This document shows, in pieces, positions 49,767 through 58,748 of a stretch of DNA of 61,598 nt. The DNA is from Mycobacterium sp. (GTDB lineage: Bacteria > Actinomycetota > Actinomycetes > Mycobacteriales > Mycobacteriaceae). The notes under the pieces were generated by a model. That model searched no databases. It saw only the letters and a list, made by a program, of their open reading frames with translations, and was not told where the DNA came from. Position 1 is the first letter of the stretch. Every line of letters begins with the position of its first letter. Location of the stretch: contig JAOPVI010000226.1 in NCBI GenBank assembly GCA_025966225.1, forward strand, positions 1-61,598, read 5' to 3'. The translations under genes were made by a program, and so were the position numbers.

Positions 49767-50447
49767 TCAGGGACCGATGACCCCGCGCTCGATCAGATGG
49801 TCGGTGAGCGGCGCGACTCCGACGGTGAAGTGTTCGGCCATCGCACTCCTGGCGAGCTCCGAGTCCCGCGCTTCAAGCGCAGCGATGACGGCGCGATGGT
49901 CCCTGATCGACTGGTCGGGCCAGCCGTGCAACGTCGGAAACACCGACTCGGGCGCATAGCGGGTGATGCCCGACATGAACTGCGTCAGCTTGGGTGAATC
50001 GCCCGCGACGTTGATGGTGCGGTGGAAATCGTGATTGAGCCGCACCGTGTGCTCCAGGTCGGTCTGCTCGTAGGCCAGCTCCAGTTCGTCCTGGATGGCC
50101 CGCAGTGCGGCCAGCTGGTCGTTGGTGATGTGCTCGGCGGCGCGCGCGGCGAGTTCGCCGCCGATGAAGGCCTGTACCTTGGCGACGTCGGCGAGGTCGC
50201 GTGCCGTCACCTCGAGCACCATGAACCCGCGCCGCGGATGTTGGACCAACAGCCCTTCGGCTCGAAGGTTGAGCAACGCCTCCCGAACCGGCGTCACGCT
50301 GATCCCGAGCTCGACCGCGAGTTGATCCAGCCGCAGAAACTCACCTGCCCGGTACGCGCCCGTGAAGATCCGCCTTCGGACGTAGCGCGCAACGTCTTCG
50401 GACAGTTGCGGCCTGGCGGCGAACTCCGGCTCAGATGCGGTACTCAT
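49767..50447 (-). CDS. GntR-family (FCD) regulator
   Basis: 226 residues from ATG 50447. The winged helix is EDVARYVRRRIFTGAYRAGE, FLRLDQLAVELGISVTPVRE and LLNLRAEGLLVQHPRRGFMV. The FCD domain follows with RLNHDFHRTINVAGDSPKL and DHRAVIAALEARDSELARSA, which supply the metal-binding Asp/His positions. It is coded right after the acyl-CoA dehydrogenase (17-base overlap) and is the last gene of a leftward operon with thiolase and SDR, so it probably autoregulates that operon through sites such as TTGTACAA at 53700. It borders the mobile element, 11 bases from its end. Confidence 0.85.
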   Translation of the reverse strand: MSTASEPEFAARPQLSEDVARYVRRRIFTGAYRAGEFLRLDQLAVELGISVTPVREALLNLRAEGLLVQHPRRGFMVLEVTARDLADVAKVQAFIGGELAARAAEHITNDQLAALRAIQDELELAYEQTDLEHTVRLNHDFHRTINVAGDSPKLTQFMSGITRYAPESVFPTLHGWPDQSIRDHRAVIAALEARDSELARSAMAEHFTVGVAPLTDHLIERGVIGP

Positions 50448-51624
50448 TGAGCAGACTCTTGCTGATGATGGTCTTCTGGATTTCGCTGGTGCCCTCGCCA
50501 ATCAACAGGAACGGCGCGTCGCGCATGAGCCGCTCGATCTCGTACTCCTTGGAGTATCCGTAACCGCCATGGATGCGGAAGGCCTGCTGCGTGACCTCCG
50601 AACAGAACTCGCTGGCGAGGTATTTCGCCATCCCCGCCGCGACGTCGTTGCGCTCGCCCGAGTCCTTCAGGCGCGCGGCGTTGACCATCATCAAATGCGC
50701 TGCTTCAACCTTCGTCGCCATCTCGGCGAGCTGGAACGCGATGGCCTGGTGTTCGGCGATGGGCTTGCCGAACGTGCTGCGTTGCTGGGCATACCGGGCC
50801 GCGAGCTCGAATGCCCGGATCCCCACACCGCACGCCCGCGCGGACACGTTGACGCGGCCGACCTCGATGCCGTCCATCATCTGGACGAAACCCCGTCCAG
50901 GTTCGCCGCCGAGCACGTCGTCGGCAGCGGCCTGGTAGCCATCGAAAACGAGTTCGGTGGTGTCGACGCCCTTGTAGCCAAGCTTGTCGATCTTGCCGGG
51001 GATGAGCAACCCGGGCGCCACCTCGCCGAAGCCAGCGGGCTTCTCCACCAGGAACGCGGTGAGGTTGCGGTGCGGTTTGTCCGCTCCCTCATCGGTTTTC
51101 ACCAGCGCGGCCACCAGCGTGGAACTGCCGCCGTTGGTCACCCACATCTTCTGACCGGTGATGGTGTAGCCGCCATCGGGATTGCGAACGCCCTTCGTGC
51201 GGATGGCCGCGACGTCGGAACCCAACTCGGGCTCAGACATCGAGAAGGCCCCTCGCACCTCGCCCGTCGCCATCCGCGGGAGGAAGCGCTGCTTCTGCTC
51301 GTCGGTGCCGTGCTGACGGAGCATGTACGCGACGATGAAGTGGGTGTTGATGACCCCGGACACGCTCATCCATCCGCGCGCAAGCTCTTCCACGCAGAGC
51401 GCGTAGATGAGCAGGGACTCGCCAAGCCCGCCGTACTCCTCGGGGATCATCAACCCGAAGAGCCCCAGCTCCTTCATCTGGTCGACGATGTGCTGCGGAT
51501 AGGTGTCCGAGTGCTCGAGTTCCTGCGCGTTTGGGATGACCTCCTTGTCCACGAACCGTCTTACCGTGGAGAGGATTTCGGTCTGGAACTCGGTGAGCCC
51601 GATCGTTTGCGCCAGCTTGGTCAT
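50431..51624 (-). CDS. Acyl-CoA dehydrogenase
   Basis: 397 residues from ATG 51624. Family signatures: LGLFGLMIPEEYGGLGESLL, RGAFSMSEPELGSDVAAIRT with the FAD loop, YTITGQKMWVTNGGSSTLVA, and the C-terminal RIHGGYGYSKEYEIERLMRD then LIGEGTSEIQKTII, in which the glutamate of EGTSE is the catalytic base. It should introduce the 2,3-double bond of acyl-CoA and pass electrons to ETF. It is of ordinary single-gene type, unlike the split pair at 22647. Operon order from 53634: SDR, thiolase, this gene, GntR. Confidence 0.92.
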   Translation of the reverse strand: MTKLAQTIGLTEFQTEILSTVRRFVDKEVIPNAQELEHSDTYPQHIVDQMKELGLFGLMIPEEYGGLGESLLIYALCVEELARGWMSVSGVINTHFIVAYMLRQHGTDEQKQRFLPRMATGEVRGAFSMSEPELGSDVAAIRTKGVRNPDGGYTITGQKMWVTNGGSSTLVAALVKTDEGADKPHRNLTAFLVEKPAGFGEVAPGLLIPGKIDKLGYKGVDTTELVFDGYQAAADDVLGGEPGRGFVQMMDGIEVGRVNVSARACGVGIRAFELAARYAQQRSTFGKPIAEHQAIAFQLAEMATKVEAAHLMMVNAARLKDSGERNDVAAGMAKYLASEFCSEVTQQAFRIHGGYGYSKEYEIERLMRDAPFLLIGEGTSEIQKTIISKSLLNEYRI

Positions 51625-51652
51625 GCGCGATCCCACTCCGCTTCTCGCCTTG

Positions 51653-52894
51653 TCACGAAGCCACCCTCTCGAAGACGGCGGCCAGTCCTTGCCCTCCGCC
51701 GATGCACATTGTTTCGAGGCCGTACCTGCCGCCGCGACGGTCGAGTTCACGGGCCAGGGTGGCCAGCATCCGACCACCGGTCGCCCCCACCGGATGCCCC
51801 AACGAGATACCCGAACCCTGGACGTTGGTGCGGTCGAGATCGCCTGCACCGAACTTCCACTCGCGCATCACCGCCAAGGCCTGCGCGGCGAATGCCTCGT
51901 TGAGTTCGATCAGATCCATGTCGGCGAGCTCGAGCCCAGCGTTCCGCAACGCCAATTCGGTCGCGGGCACTGGGCCGATGCCCATGACGTTGGGCGGCAC
52001 GCCCGCGACGCCCCAGGAGACGAGCCTCACCAGCGGCCTGAGGCCCAGTTCGGCCGCCTTCTCTGGGGTGGTGACGAAGCACATCGAGGCCGCGTCGTTC
52101 TGGCCGCTGGCGTTCCCCGGCGTGACGGTGGCTTCCGGATCCTGTTTCACCAACATCGGTTTGAGCTTGCTCAACGACTCCACCGAGGTATCCGCACGCG
52201 GGTGCTCGTCGGTGTCGATCACCTCGTCGCCGCTGCGGCTAGTAACCGTGACCGGGATGATTTGGTCGGCCAGCAGCCCCTCCGTCTGCGCGGCGACCGC
52301 GCGCCGGTGGGACCTGACGGCCAACTCGTCCTGCTCGGCGCGCGAAATCCCGTACTGCCGACGGAGGTTCTCCGCGGTCTCGATCATGCCGCCGGGCACC
52401 GGGTAGTCCCCTCCTCCGGCCGTGGTCCTGCCGCGGTTCAGCGCGTCGTGCACCTTGACGCCGCCGCGGGATCCGCCCCAGCGCATGTCGGTGGAGTGGA
52501 ACACCACGTTGCTCATGGATTCCGCGCCGCCCGCGACGACGAGGTCGTGCTGTCCGGTCGCCACCTGCATGCAGGCCTGGATGACGGCCTGCAGGCCCGA
52601 ACCGCAGCGGCGGTCGAGCTGCATGCCGGGCACCGTCACGGGAAGGCCAGCGTCGAGCCCGACGACACGGCCGATCGCGGGCGCCTCCATGCTCGGATAG
52701 CAGTGGCCGAGAATGACGTCCTGCACGGCGTCGCGCGCAACGCCGGTGCGCTCGAGCAGTCCACTGAGCGCCGCGACGCCGAGCTCGACGGCGGTCAGAG
52801 ACTTGAACATTCCGCCGTAGCGGCCGATGGGCGTGCGGACGGGTTCGCAGATGACTGCGGACGCGAGGAGCGATGACGTAGTAGCTTCACCCAT
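51653..52894 (-). CDS. Thiolase (acetyl-CoA acetyltransferase type)
   Basis: 413 residues. SAVICEPVRTPIGRYGGMF, the nucleophilic Cys in QLDRRCGSGLQAVIQA, LIELNEAFAAQALAV, LGHPVGATGGRMLATLA with the catalytic His and MCIGGGQGLAAVFE with the second Cys are all present. Compared with the thiolase at 34029 the active-site loops are of the FadA/AtoB class. It cleaves a 3-ketoacyl-CoA to acetyl-CoA and a shortened acyl-CoA. Its ATG overlaps the SDR stop by one base. Confidence 0.93.
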   Translation of the reverse strand: MGEATTSSLLASAVICEPVRTPIGRYGGMFKSLTAVELGVAALSGLLERTGVARDAVQDVILGHCYPSMEAPAIGRVVGLDAGLPVTVPGMQLDRRCGSGLQAVIQACMQVATGQHDLVVAGGAESMSNVVFHSTDMRWGGSRGGVKVHDALNRGRTTAGGGDYPVPGGMIETAENLRRQYGISRAEQDELAVRSHRRAVAAQTEGLLADQIIPVTVTSRSGDEVIDTDEHPRADTSVESLSKLKPMLVKQDPEATVTPGNASGQNDAASMCFVTTPEKAAELGLRPLVRLVSWGVAGVPPNVMGIGPVPATELALRNAGLELADMDLIELNEAFAAQALAVMREWKFGAGDLDRTNVQGSGISLGHPVGATGGRMLATLARELDRRGGRYGLETMCIGGGQGLAAVFERVAS

Positions 52895-53634
52895 CAGATG
52901 TGTCTGCCGCCAGTCACTTCGAGCACCGTGCCGGTCATGTACGACGACAGGTCCGAGGCAAGGAAGAGTGCGACCTTGGCCACCTCGTCGGGTTCGCCGG
53001 CGCGGGCCATCGGAATCTCCGCCAGCTTGGCGTCCCAGATCCGTTGCGGCATGGCCTCTGTCATCGCCGAGCGGATCAGGCCGGGCTGAATCGCATTGAT
53101 GCGCACGCCGAGGTGGGCGACCTCCTTGGCCGCAGCCTTGGTCATGCCGACGATGCCCGCCTTGGCTGCGGAGTAGTTCGTCTGGCCGATCAGGCCGACC
53201 TTGCCCGATATCGACGAGATGTTGATGATCGCGCCGCTCTTCTGCTCGCGCATGATGTCGGCAGCCTTTCGGGTGCCGTTCCAGGTGCCCTTGAGGTGCA
53301 CGGAGATGACCTGATCGAACTGCTCCTCGGTCATCTTGCGCATGGTGGCGTCGCGCGTGATGCCCGCGTTGTTGACCATGACGTCGAGCCCGCCGAACGT
53401 GTCGACGGCCGCGGCGATGAGTGCCTCGACCTCGGCAGCGTTGGTCACGTCGCAGCGCACCGCCGCGGCGACACTACGGCCGCCGAGCTTCTGCACGGCC
53501 GCATCGGTGGCAGCTGAGTCGAGGTCGCCGAGCACCACGCGGGCCCCTTCGGCGACGAAGCGCTCGGCGATTGCGAAGCCGATTCCCTGCGCTCCTCCGG
53601 TGACCACAGCGGTCCGTCCGTCAAGCAATCCCAT
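52894..53634 (-). CDS. FabG-like SDR (3-oxoacyl/3-hydroxyacyl-CoA reductase)
   Basis: 246 residues from ATG 53634; a longer frame starts upstream in the promoter and is not used. [20 protein letters not shown] is the cofactor motif, NNAG follows at about 89, and catalysis is by Ser141, Tyr154 and Lys158 (YSAAK). The C-terminal [14 protein letters not shown] fits FabG-type 3-hydroxyacyl dehydrogenases. In this operon it would oxidise 3-hydroxyacyl-CoA between hydratase and thiolase steps. It is divergent from the acyl-CoA dehydrogenase at 53746. Confidence 0.9.
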   Translation of the reverse strand: MGLLDGRTAVVTGGAQGIGFAIAERFVAEGARVVLGDLDSAATDAAVQKLGGRSVAAAVRCDVTNAAEVEALIAAAVDTFGGLDVMVNNAGITRDATMRKMTEEQFDQVISVHLKGTWNGTRKAADIMREQKSGAIINISSISGKVGLIGQTNYSAAKAGIVGMTKAAAKEVAHLGVRINAIQPGLIRSAMTEAMPQRIWDAKLAEIPMARAGEPDEVAKVALFLASDLSSYMTGTVLEVTGGRHI

Positions 53635-53679
53635 GGGTGCTCCTGCCCTTCTGTAGCCTGCTCCGGCGCTCCGGTATGG

Positions 53680-53707
53680 AACATAAAATATGATATTCGT
53701 TGTACAA
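53680..53707. promoter_or_regulatory. AT-rich divergent promoter with TTGTACAA palindrome
   Basis: The segment from 53680 reads ACATAAAATATGATATTCG and ends in TTGTACAA (53700-53707), a perfect 8-base palindrome of the kind bound by FadR-type GntR proteins. It is far richer in A/T than the surroundings and lies between two divergent genes of one fatty-acid-type pathway. The GntR at 49767 is the natural candidate. Confidence 0.5.
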
Positions 53708-53745
53708 AGCCAAACCGGCAATCGCCCCCATCAGGAGTACGACGC

Positions 53746-54924
53746 ATGGCAGACCCGACTGACGCCGCCGTAGACGAACACGACTTCCGCGACATCCTCG
53801 ATGCGACCCGGCACTTCGTTCGATCCGTGGTCATGCCCCGCGAGCTAGAGGTCATGAACGAGAACAAGGTGCCCGACGACATCCGGGACCAGGCGAAGAA
53901 GATGGGCTTGTTCGGCTACGCGATCCCCCAGGAATGGGGCGGGCTCGGGCTCGACATCGCCCAGGACGTCGAGCTGGCGATGGAATTCGGCTACACGACG
54001 CTGGCGCTGCGCTCAATGTTCGGCACGAACAACGGCATCGCAGGCCAGGTGCTGGTCGGCTTCGGCACCGACGAGCAGAAGACTCGCTGGCTGGAAGGCA
54101 TCGCCTCGGGTGACGTCGTCGCCGCGTTCGCATTGACCGAACCAGGTGCGGGATCCGATCCCGCGGGCCTGCGGACGAAGGCCGTTCGCGACGGCGACAG
54201 CTGGGTGATCACCGGACGCAAGCAGTACATCACCAACGCACCGACCGCCAACCTCTTCATCACCTTCGCCCGCACCCGGCCCGCCGACTCCGACGGCCCA
54301 GGCATCGCGGTGTTCCTAGTGCCCGCCGAGACCGCGGGCGTCGAGGTCGGCGCCAAGGACGCCAAGATGGGTCAGGAGGGCGCGTGGACGGCAGATGTGA
54401 ACTTCGACGAGGTCAGAGTCGGTCAGGACACGCTCATCGGCAGCGCCGAGGACATCGGGTACCGCGCGGCGATGACCTCGCTGGCGCGTGGCCGCATCCA
54501 CATCGCGGCGCTGTCGGTCGGTGCTGCCCAGCGTGCACTCGACGAATCGGTCACCTATGCCGCGACCGCGACCCAGGGCGGCACCCCCATCGGTGACTTT
54601 CAATTGGTGCAGGCGATGCTCGCCGACATGCAGACCGGGGTGATGGCGGGCCGCGCCCTGGTCCGTGACGCCGCCAGGATGTGGGTGTCGGGCGAGGACC
54701 GCCGGATCGCCCCGTCGACCGCGAAGCTGTTCTGCACCGAAATGGTCGGCAAGGTTGCCGACCTGGCCGTGCAGGTCCACGGCGGCGCCGGATACATGCG
54801 TGACGTCCCCGTCGAGCGCATCTACCGCGACGTTCGTTTGCTGCGTCTGTACGAAGGCACCAGCGAGATCCAACGCCTCATCATCGGCGGCGGGCTGGTC
54901 CGCGCCGCGAAGCGACCCTCGTGA
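53746..54924 (+). CDS. Acyl-CoA dehydrogenase
   Basis: 392 residues. N-terminal DILDATRHFVRSVVMPRELE, LFGYAIPQEWGGLGLDIAQD, FALTEPGAGSDPAGLRTKAV at the FAD site, SWVITGRKQYITNAPTANLF, and the catalytic region RLYEGTSEIQRLIIGGG with its glutamate. The GTNNGIAGQVLVGFGTDEQK segment is a common feature of mycobacterial FadE proteins. It is divergent from the SDR-thiolase-dehydrogenase operon, and the pair of dehydrogenases may act on different chain lengths or branch positions of the same substrate class. Sole gene of its unit, ending 74 bases before the convergent MaoC gene. Confidence 0.92.
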   Translation: MADPTDAAVDEHDFRDILDATRHFVRSVVMPRELEVMNENKVPDDIRDQAKKMGLFGYAIPQEWGGLGLDIAQDVELAMEFGYTTLALRSMFGTNNGIAGQVLVGFGTDEQKTRWLEGIASGDVVAAFALTEPGAGSDPAGLRTKAVRDGDSWVITGRKQYITNAPTANLFITFARTRPADSDGPGIAVFLVPAETAGVEVGAKDAKMGQEGAWTADVNFDEVRVGQDTLIGSAEDIGYRAAMTSLARGRIHIAALSVGAAQRALDESVTYAATATQGGTPIGDFQLVQAMLADMQTGVMAGRALVRDAARMWVSGEDRRIAPSTAKLFCTEMVGKVADLAVQVHGGAGYMRDVPVERIYRDVRLLRLYEGTSEIQRLIIGGGLVRAAKRPS

Positions 54925-54998
54925 CGCCGCAGTAGGGGGCCAGCCCCAGGTAGCTGCCGCGTCAGCGTGCAGGTGTCCGGACGACGCCACCGGGGCCA

Positions 54999-55451
54999 TC
55001 AGGCGATGTAGCGGACGATCGACTCGGCCACGGCGGCCGGCTTGTCGGAGCCCTCGATCTCCACGGTCACGGTCATGGTGGACTGTGCCGCCCCCTCCAG
55101 CTGGGTGACCGACGTGAGTTCCGCCCGCGCCCTGAGCCTGGCCCCAACCTTGACCGGGGTGATGAATCGAACCTTGTTGTAGCCGTAATTGACGGCCATG
55201 GCAATATTTTCCACGGTGTACAACTGCTGAGAGAAGTGCGGAAGTAACGACAACGTCAGCAAACCATGGGCGATCGTTCCGCCGAACGGACCACCCGCCG
55301 CCTTGGCGGGGTCGACGTGGATCCACTGATGGTCATCGGTGGCATCGGCGAACGTATTGACCCGATCCTGGCTGATCTCCACCCAGTCGGTCGGCCCGAG
55401 CTGGCTGCCCTGCGCGCCAGCGAGTTCATCGAGACCGGTGAAAACCTTCAT
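54999..55451 (-). CDS. MaoC-family (R)-specific enoyl-CoA hydratase, HtdZ/Rv0130-like
   Basis: 150 residues from ATG 55451 with GAGGAG 5 bases upstream. The single hotdog domain has VNTFADATDDHQWIHVDPAK with the catalytic Asp/His pair, GPFGGTIAHGLLTLSLLP, and AVNYGYNKVRFITPVKVGAR. The C-terminal SDKPAAVAESIVRYIA closely resembles Rv0130 (HtdZ) of M. tuberculosis, a 151-residue (R)-3-hydroxyacyl-CoA/-ACP dehydratase. It would hydrate 2-enoyl-CoA to the (R)-3-hydroxy form, complementing the FabG-like SDR coded nearby. Monocistronic. Confidence 0.9.
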   Translation of the reverse strand: MKVFTGLDELAGAQGSQLGPTDWVEISQDRVNTFADATDDHQWIHVDPAKAAGGPFGGTIAHGLLTLSLLPHFSQQLYTVENIAMAVNYGYNKVRFITPVKVGARLRARAELTSVTQLEGAAQSTMTVTVEIEGSDKPAAVAESIVRYIA

Positions 55452-55727
55452 CACTTCTCCTCACGACGGGATCGTGGCGGCATACACCGCCACGTACTAC
55501 ATCTAGTGCCTTTGATGCCCTCGACACAACAACCTTTCCGCGATTTCTGTCGCGAGTTCGCGGATAGGCTCCAAAATACCGATTATGCAGCCAAAACAGT
55601 ATTGGCACGCATTGCCAGCTATTTTCATGTTCTTTGCCAAAGGCGGCGACTCTGGTTCAAAAGTCTAACGCCATCCCAAAACCGCAACCTATGGGTCGAT
55701 TCGGGGGCAGTTTGGACCCGATACTGA

Positions 55728-56534
55728 ATGAGCAAACCGCGTGCCGCCGGGCGGCAAAAACCGCCAGCACGCTGCGACATCGGTAAGCGCCTAGCACAAC
55801 TAGCGAATGAGGCAAGAATGCGCGCTCCCTCCCTCGAATTCGAATCCCGCTACGATTTCGCGATCGCCGAGAGGCTAAGTTGGTGGGATCCCGATTCGCA
55901 ATGCACGCTCGTGATATCGAGCCCTGCGGCCGACCCCCAACTGTGGACGGAGTATCTACGTGGCGCCCACCACAGCTATCGAAAGCACGGTGTCGAGCAA
56001 GCTCTTGACGTAGCCGCAATCCGCGACGGATCGGACACGGTGATGTTCTGGGCCACCCTCGACGACACGGGCCGGGTCATCGGGGGCGTCCGTGCCAAAG
56101 GACCATTGACGTCCGCCGACGACTCGCATGCGGTCATCGAATGGACGAATCATCCCGGGCAGCCCGCCGTCCGCAAGATGATCTCCGATCGCATCCCGTT
56201 CGGCGTTCTCGAGATGAAGTCGGCGTGGGTCACCGACGACCGCGATCGGGCCAGGCCGATCACGCAGGTGCTCGCACGCAGCGGTTTTCACGCGATGGCG
56301 ATGATGGACGTCCAGTTCTGCATGGCGACGTCGGCGCCTCACGTGCTCGAGCGCTGGCGGTCCTCCGGTGGCGTCGTGGCACCCATCCCGGCGGCGGCGT
56401 ATCCCGACGAGCGCTACCGCACCAAGATGATGTGGTGGGACCGGCGCACCTTCGCGAATCAGGCTGAGCCAGAACAAGTGTCGAAAATCCTCCAGGAGAC
56501 GGAGTCGATCTCCAGGTTGGCCATGGCAGGGTGA
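55728..56534 (+). CDS. Unrecognised protein, possibly a GNAT-fold acyltransferase
   Basis: 268 residues from ATG 55728. No family is certain. The order SYRKHGVEQALDVAAIRDGS, MFWATLDDTGRVIGGVRAKG, FGVLEMKSAWVTDDRDRARP and ITQVLARSGFHAMAMMDVQF recalls the GNAT fold seen in autoinducer synthases and N-acyl amino acid synthases (a gated sensing loop, VxGxxR-like strand, then ExK/WVT strand and a final acyl-binding helix); this is fold-level inference only. The last 60 residues (PIPAAAYPDERYRTKMMWWD) are unique. The upstream 275 bases are AT-rich relative to the island, and the first 40 codons include a basic stretch. Located between the MaoC gene and the c-di-GMP enzyme. Confidence 0.55.
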   Translation: MSKPRAAGRQKPPARCDIGKRLAQLANEARMRAPSLEFESRYDFAIAERLSWWDPDSQCTLVISSPAADPQLWTEYLRGAHHSYRKHGVEQALDVAAIRDGSDTVMFWATLDDTGRVIGGVRAKGPLTSADDSHAVIEWTNHPGQPAVRKMISDRIPFGVLEMKSAWVTDDRDRARPITQVLARSGFHAMAMMDVQFCMATSAPHVLERWRSSGGVVAPIPAAAYPDERYRTKMMWWDRRTFANQAEPEQVSKILQETESISRLAMAG

Positions 56535-56891
56535 CCCCAACGAGTGTCAGCGCTCTGACTGACGCGCGGCGCCGATCACCCACGAGGTTGAAGCCGCTTC
56601 GGGCCGACGCCACGCTCCGGCTTCGTCGACTCGCCGAAACAGCAAGCAGCGCGCGGGCCTCTTGGGGACCTGGTCGGCGGCCCAGTTTGCTCGCTTCGCA
56701 TCGCCACGGCGAGCGATCACCGAGGGCCGGCGCCTGGACCGCGACCCACTTCGCCGCAGCCACGACACAACATCGCGCGAACGGAAATTCGCTGGCGCGC
56801 CCACGCATGGACGGTCGGCCCGTATCGACGTGCGGAGGTCAACCCCCCCGGGCGCTGACGATTGACGCCTGCGGCAGATAAGCTCGCTCGG
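56535..56891. other. 357-base gap with no recognisable gene
   Basis: Open frames exist on both strands but are arginine/serine-rich with no family resemblance and no ribosome-binding site. I see no clear operator or hairpin. It holds the promoter of the GGDEF-EAL gene. Confidence 0.5.
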
Positions 56892-58748
56892 ATGTCCGCC
56901 GAGAAACACCCCCTCAGCCTGGAGCGATTGGTCACCACCGTCGCTGCCCGGCTGATGGCGGCGAACGCGGCCACGTCCGTGAAGGTCAGCGAAGAGGTGC
57001 TCTCCGTGCTCGTCGAGTACTTCGACGTCGACGTGAGCTTCCTCCGCTACAACGACCACTCGATTCGGGCCTCGCTCCTGGTCGCGGAATGGCCCGTCCG
57101 GCCAGACATCCCCGATCCCGATCCGCTGGGCGTCGTGTACTTCGTCGACGCCGATCCCGTATTCGCGGCGTCCGAACACGGCAAGACGCCGCTGGTGTTC
57201 CGGCCGGACGACGAGGTCTACCAGAAGCGCATCGAAGAAGGCCGCTACGTCCCCCAAACCTCAATGGCGGCAGCCCCATTGGTATCGGGTGAGTTGACGA
57301 CCGGCATCATCGGATTCGTCAAGTTCGGCGACAGGGAGTGGCGCGACGACGAGCTCAACGCGCTCGAAGCGATCGGCTCGCTCTTCGCCCAGGTGCAGGC
57401 CCGGGTGAACGCCGAGGATCAACTTCGTCACCTCGCCGAGCACGATGATCTGACCGGGCTGTGCAACCGGCGCGCGCTGCTCGCGCATCTGGAAGCCCGG
57501 CTTCAGCCGGGGCGCCCCGGGCCGGTGTCGGCGCTGTTCTTCGACTTGGACCGCTTGAAGACGGTCAACGACTATCTCGGCCACACCGCTGGTGACTGGT
57601 TCCTCCAGGCGATGGCCGAACGGCTCAAGGCGAACGTCGATGCGGCCACCCACATCGCGCGGCTCGGTGGCGACGAGTTCGTCGTCGTCCCCGCAGGCGC
57701 GCTGTCCGCCGAGGCGGCCGAACAAGAGGCGCACGCGCTGCTGGGCATCTTGCGTGAGCGCGTGGCGATCGACGGCGAGTTGTTGACCCGCACCGTGAGC
57801 ATCGGCGTCGCGCAAGGGTTGCCTGGCCGCGACACCACCTCGGATCTGTTGCGCCGAGCCGACCAGGCTCTGCTCACGGCCAAGGGTTCCGGCGGCAATC
57901 AGGTCGCCACGTTCTCTGACGAGCTGTCGATGGACTCGGCGTTCCGCACCGACATCGAGCTTCATCTCGCGGGCACGATCGAGGACGGCGGCCTGTTTCT
58001 GCGCTATCTACCCGAGGTGGACATGCGCACCGGCGAGGTACTCGCTGCCGAGGCACTGGTGCGATGGGAGCACCCGACCCGTGGGCTCATCTCCCCCGCC
58101 TCGTTCATCGCCGTTGCCGAATCCATCAACCTGGCCGGAGAATTGGGACGGTGGGTGATGCGCACCGCATGCGCCGAATTCGCCCATTGGCGCGCTCAGG
58201 GCATCGGCACGAACACGGTACTGCGGATCAACGTATCGCCGGTCCAACTGGTGACCGACGGATTCGCGGAGTCGGTGGCCGCCCTCATGAGCGAATTCGG
58301 GCTCGAGCGCGGATCGATATGCCTCGAGATCACCGAAAGCGTCGTGGTCCAGGACCTCGAGACCACCAGCATCACGCTGGCCGGCCTCAAGGCAGCAGGC
58401 GTGCAGCTGGCCATCGACGACTTCGGGACCGGCTACAGCGTGCTCTCACACCTGAAGTCGCTACCCGTCGACGTGCTCAAGATCGACCGGAGTTTCGTTA
58501 CGGAACTCGGCTCGAATCCGGACGACCTGGCCATCGTGCGCGCGATCATCGCGCTGGCCGAGGCATTCGGGTTACAGCTCGTCGCAGAAGGGGTCGAGTC
58601 GGAGCTCGCGGCGCTCACCTTGCTGCGGCACGGCTGCCACCGGGCTCAGGGTTTCCTGCTGTCTCCGCCGTTGAGCGGAGCAGATCTGGGTGCGCTAATG
58701 GCCAAGGGCCGGGTGTCAGCGCACTTCGCGGCAGCGCCCACCAGTTGA
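56892..58748 (+). CDS. GAF-GGDEF-EAL c-di-GMP enzyme, Rv1354c/DcpA-like
   Basis: 618 residues from ATG 56892, near the 623 of Rv1354c and similar to M. smegmatis DcpA. An N-terminal GAF domain (about 20-170) precedes the GGDEF domain, whose active loop is intact at 259-263 (RLGGDEFVV), and the EAL domain, with EAL at 387-389 (AAEALVRWEHP), ITESVV, DDFGTGYSVLSHLKS, LKIDRSFV and VAEGVES. Both synthesis and hydrolysis of c-di-GMP are therefore possible, as shown for DcpA. GGDEF lacks the N-terminal RxxD inhibitory site in plain form. It is cytosolic without membrane helices. The stop overlaps the convergent FAD gene by 33 bases. Confidence 0.92.
   Translation: MSAEKHPLSLERLVTTVAARLMAANAATSVKVSEEVLSVLVEYFDVDVSFLRYNDHSIRASLLVAEWPVRPDIPDPDPLGVVYFVDADPVFAASEHGKTPLVFRPDDEVYQKRIEEGRYVPQTSMAAAPLVSGELTTGIIGFVKFGDREWRDDELNALEAIGSLFAQVQARVNAEDQLRHLAEHDDLTGLCNRRALLAHLEARLQPGRPGPVSALFFDLDRLKTVNDYLGHTAGDWFLQAMAERLKANVDAATHIARLGGDEFVVVPAGALSAEAAEQEAHALLGILRERVAIDGELLTRTVSIGVAQGLPGRDTTSDLLRRADQALLTAKGSGGNQVATFSDELSMDSAFRTDIELHLAGTIEDGGLFLRYLPEVDMRTGEVLAAEALVRWEHPTRGLISPASFIAVAESINLAGELGRWVMRTACAEFAHWRAQGIGTNTVLRINVSPVQLVTDGFAESVAALMSEFGLERGSICLEITESVVVQDLETTSITLAGLKAAGVQLAIDDFGTGYSVLSHLKSLPVDVLKIDRSFVTELGSNPDDLAIVRAIIALAEAFGLQLVAEGVESELAALTLLRHGCHRAQGFLLSPPLSGADLGALMAKGRVSAHFAAAPTS

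Noticed and set aside
56531..56881. 116-residue plus-strand frame before the GGDEF-EAL gene
   Set aside because: Serine/arginine-rich with no ribosome-binding site or homology pattern; regarded as intergenic.
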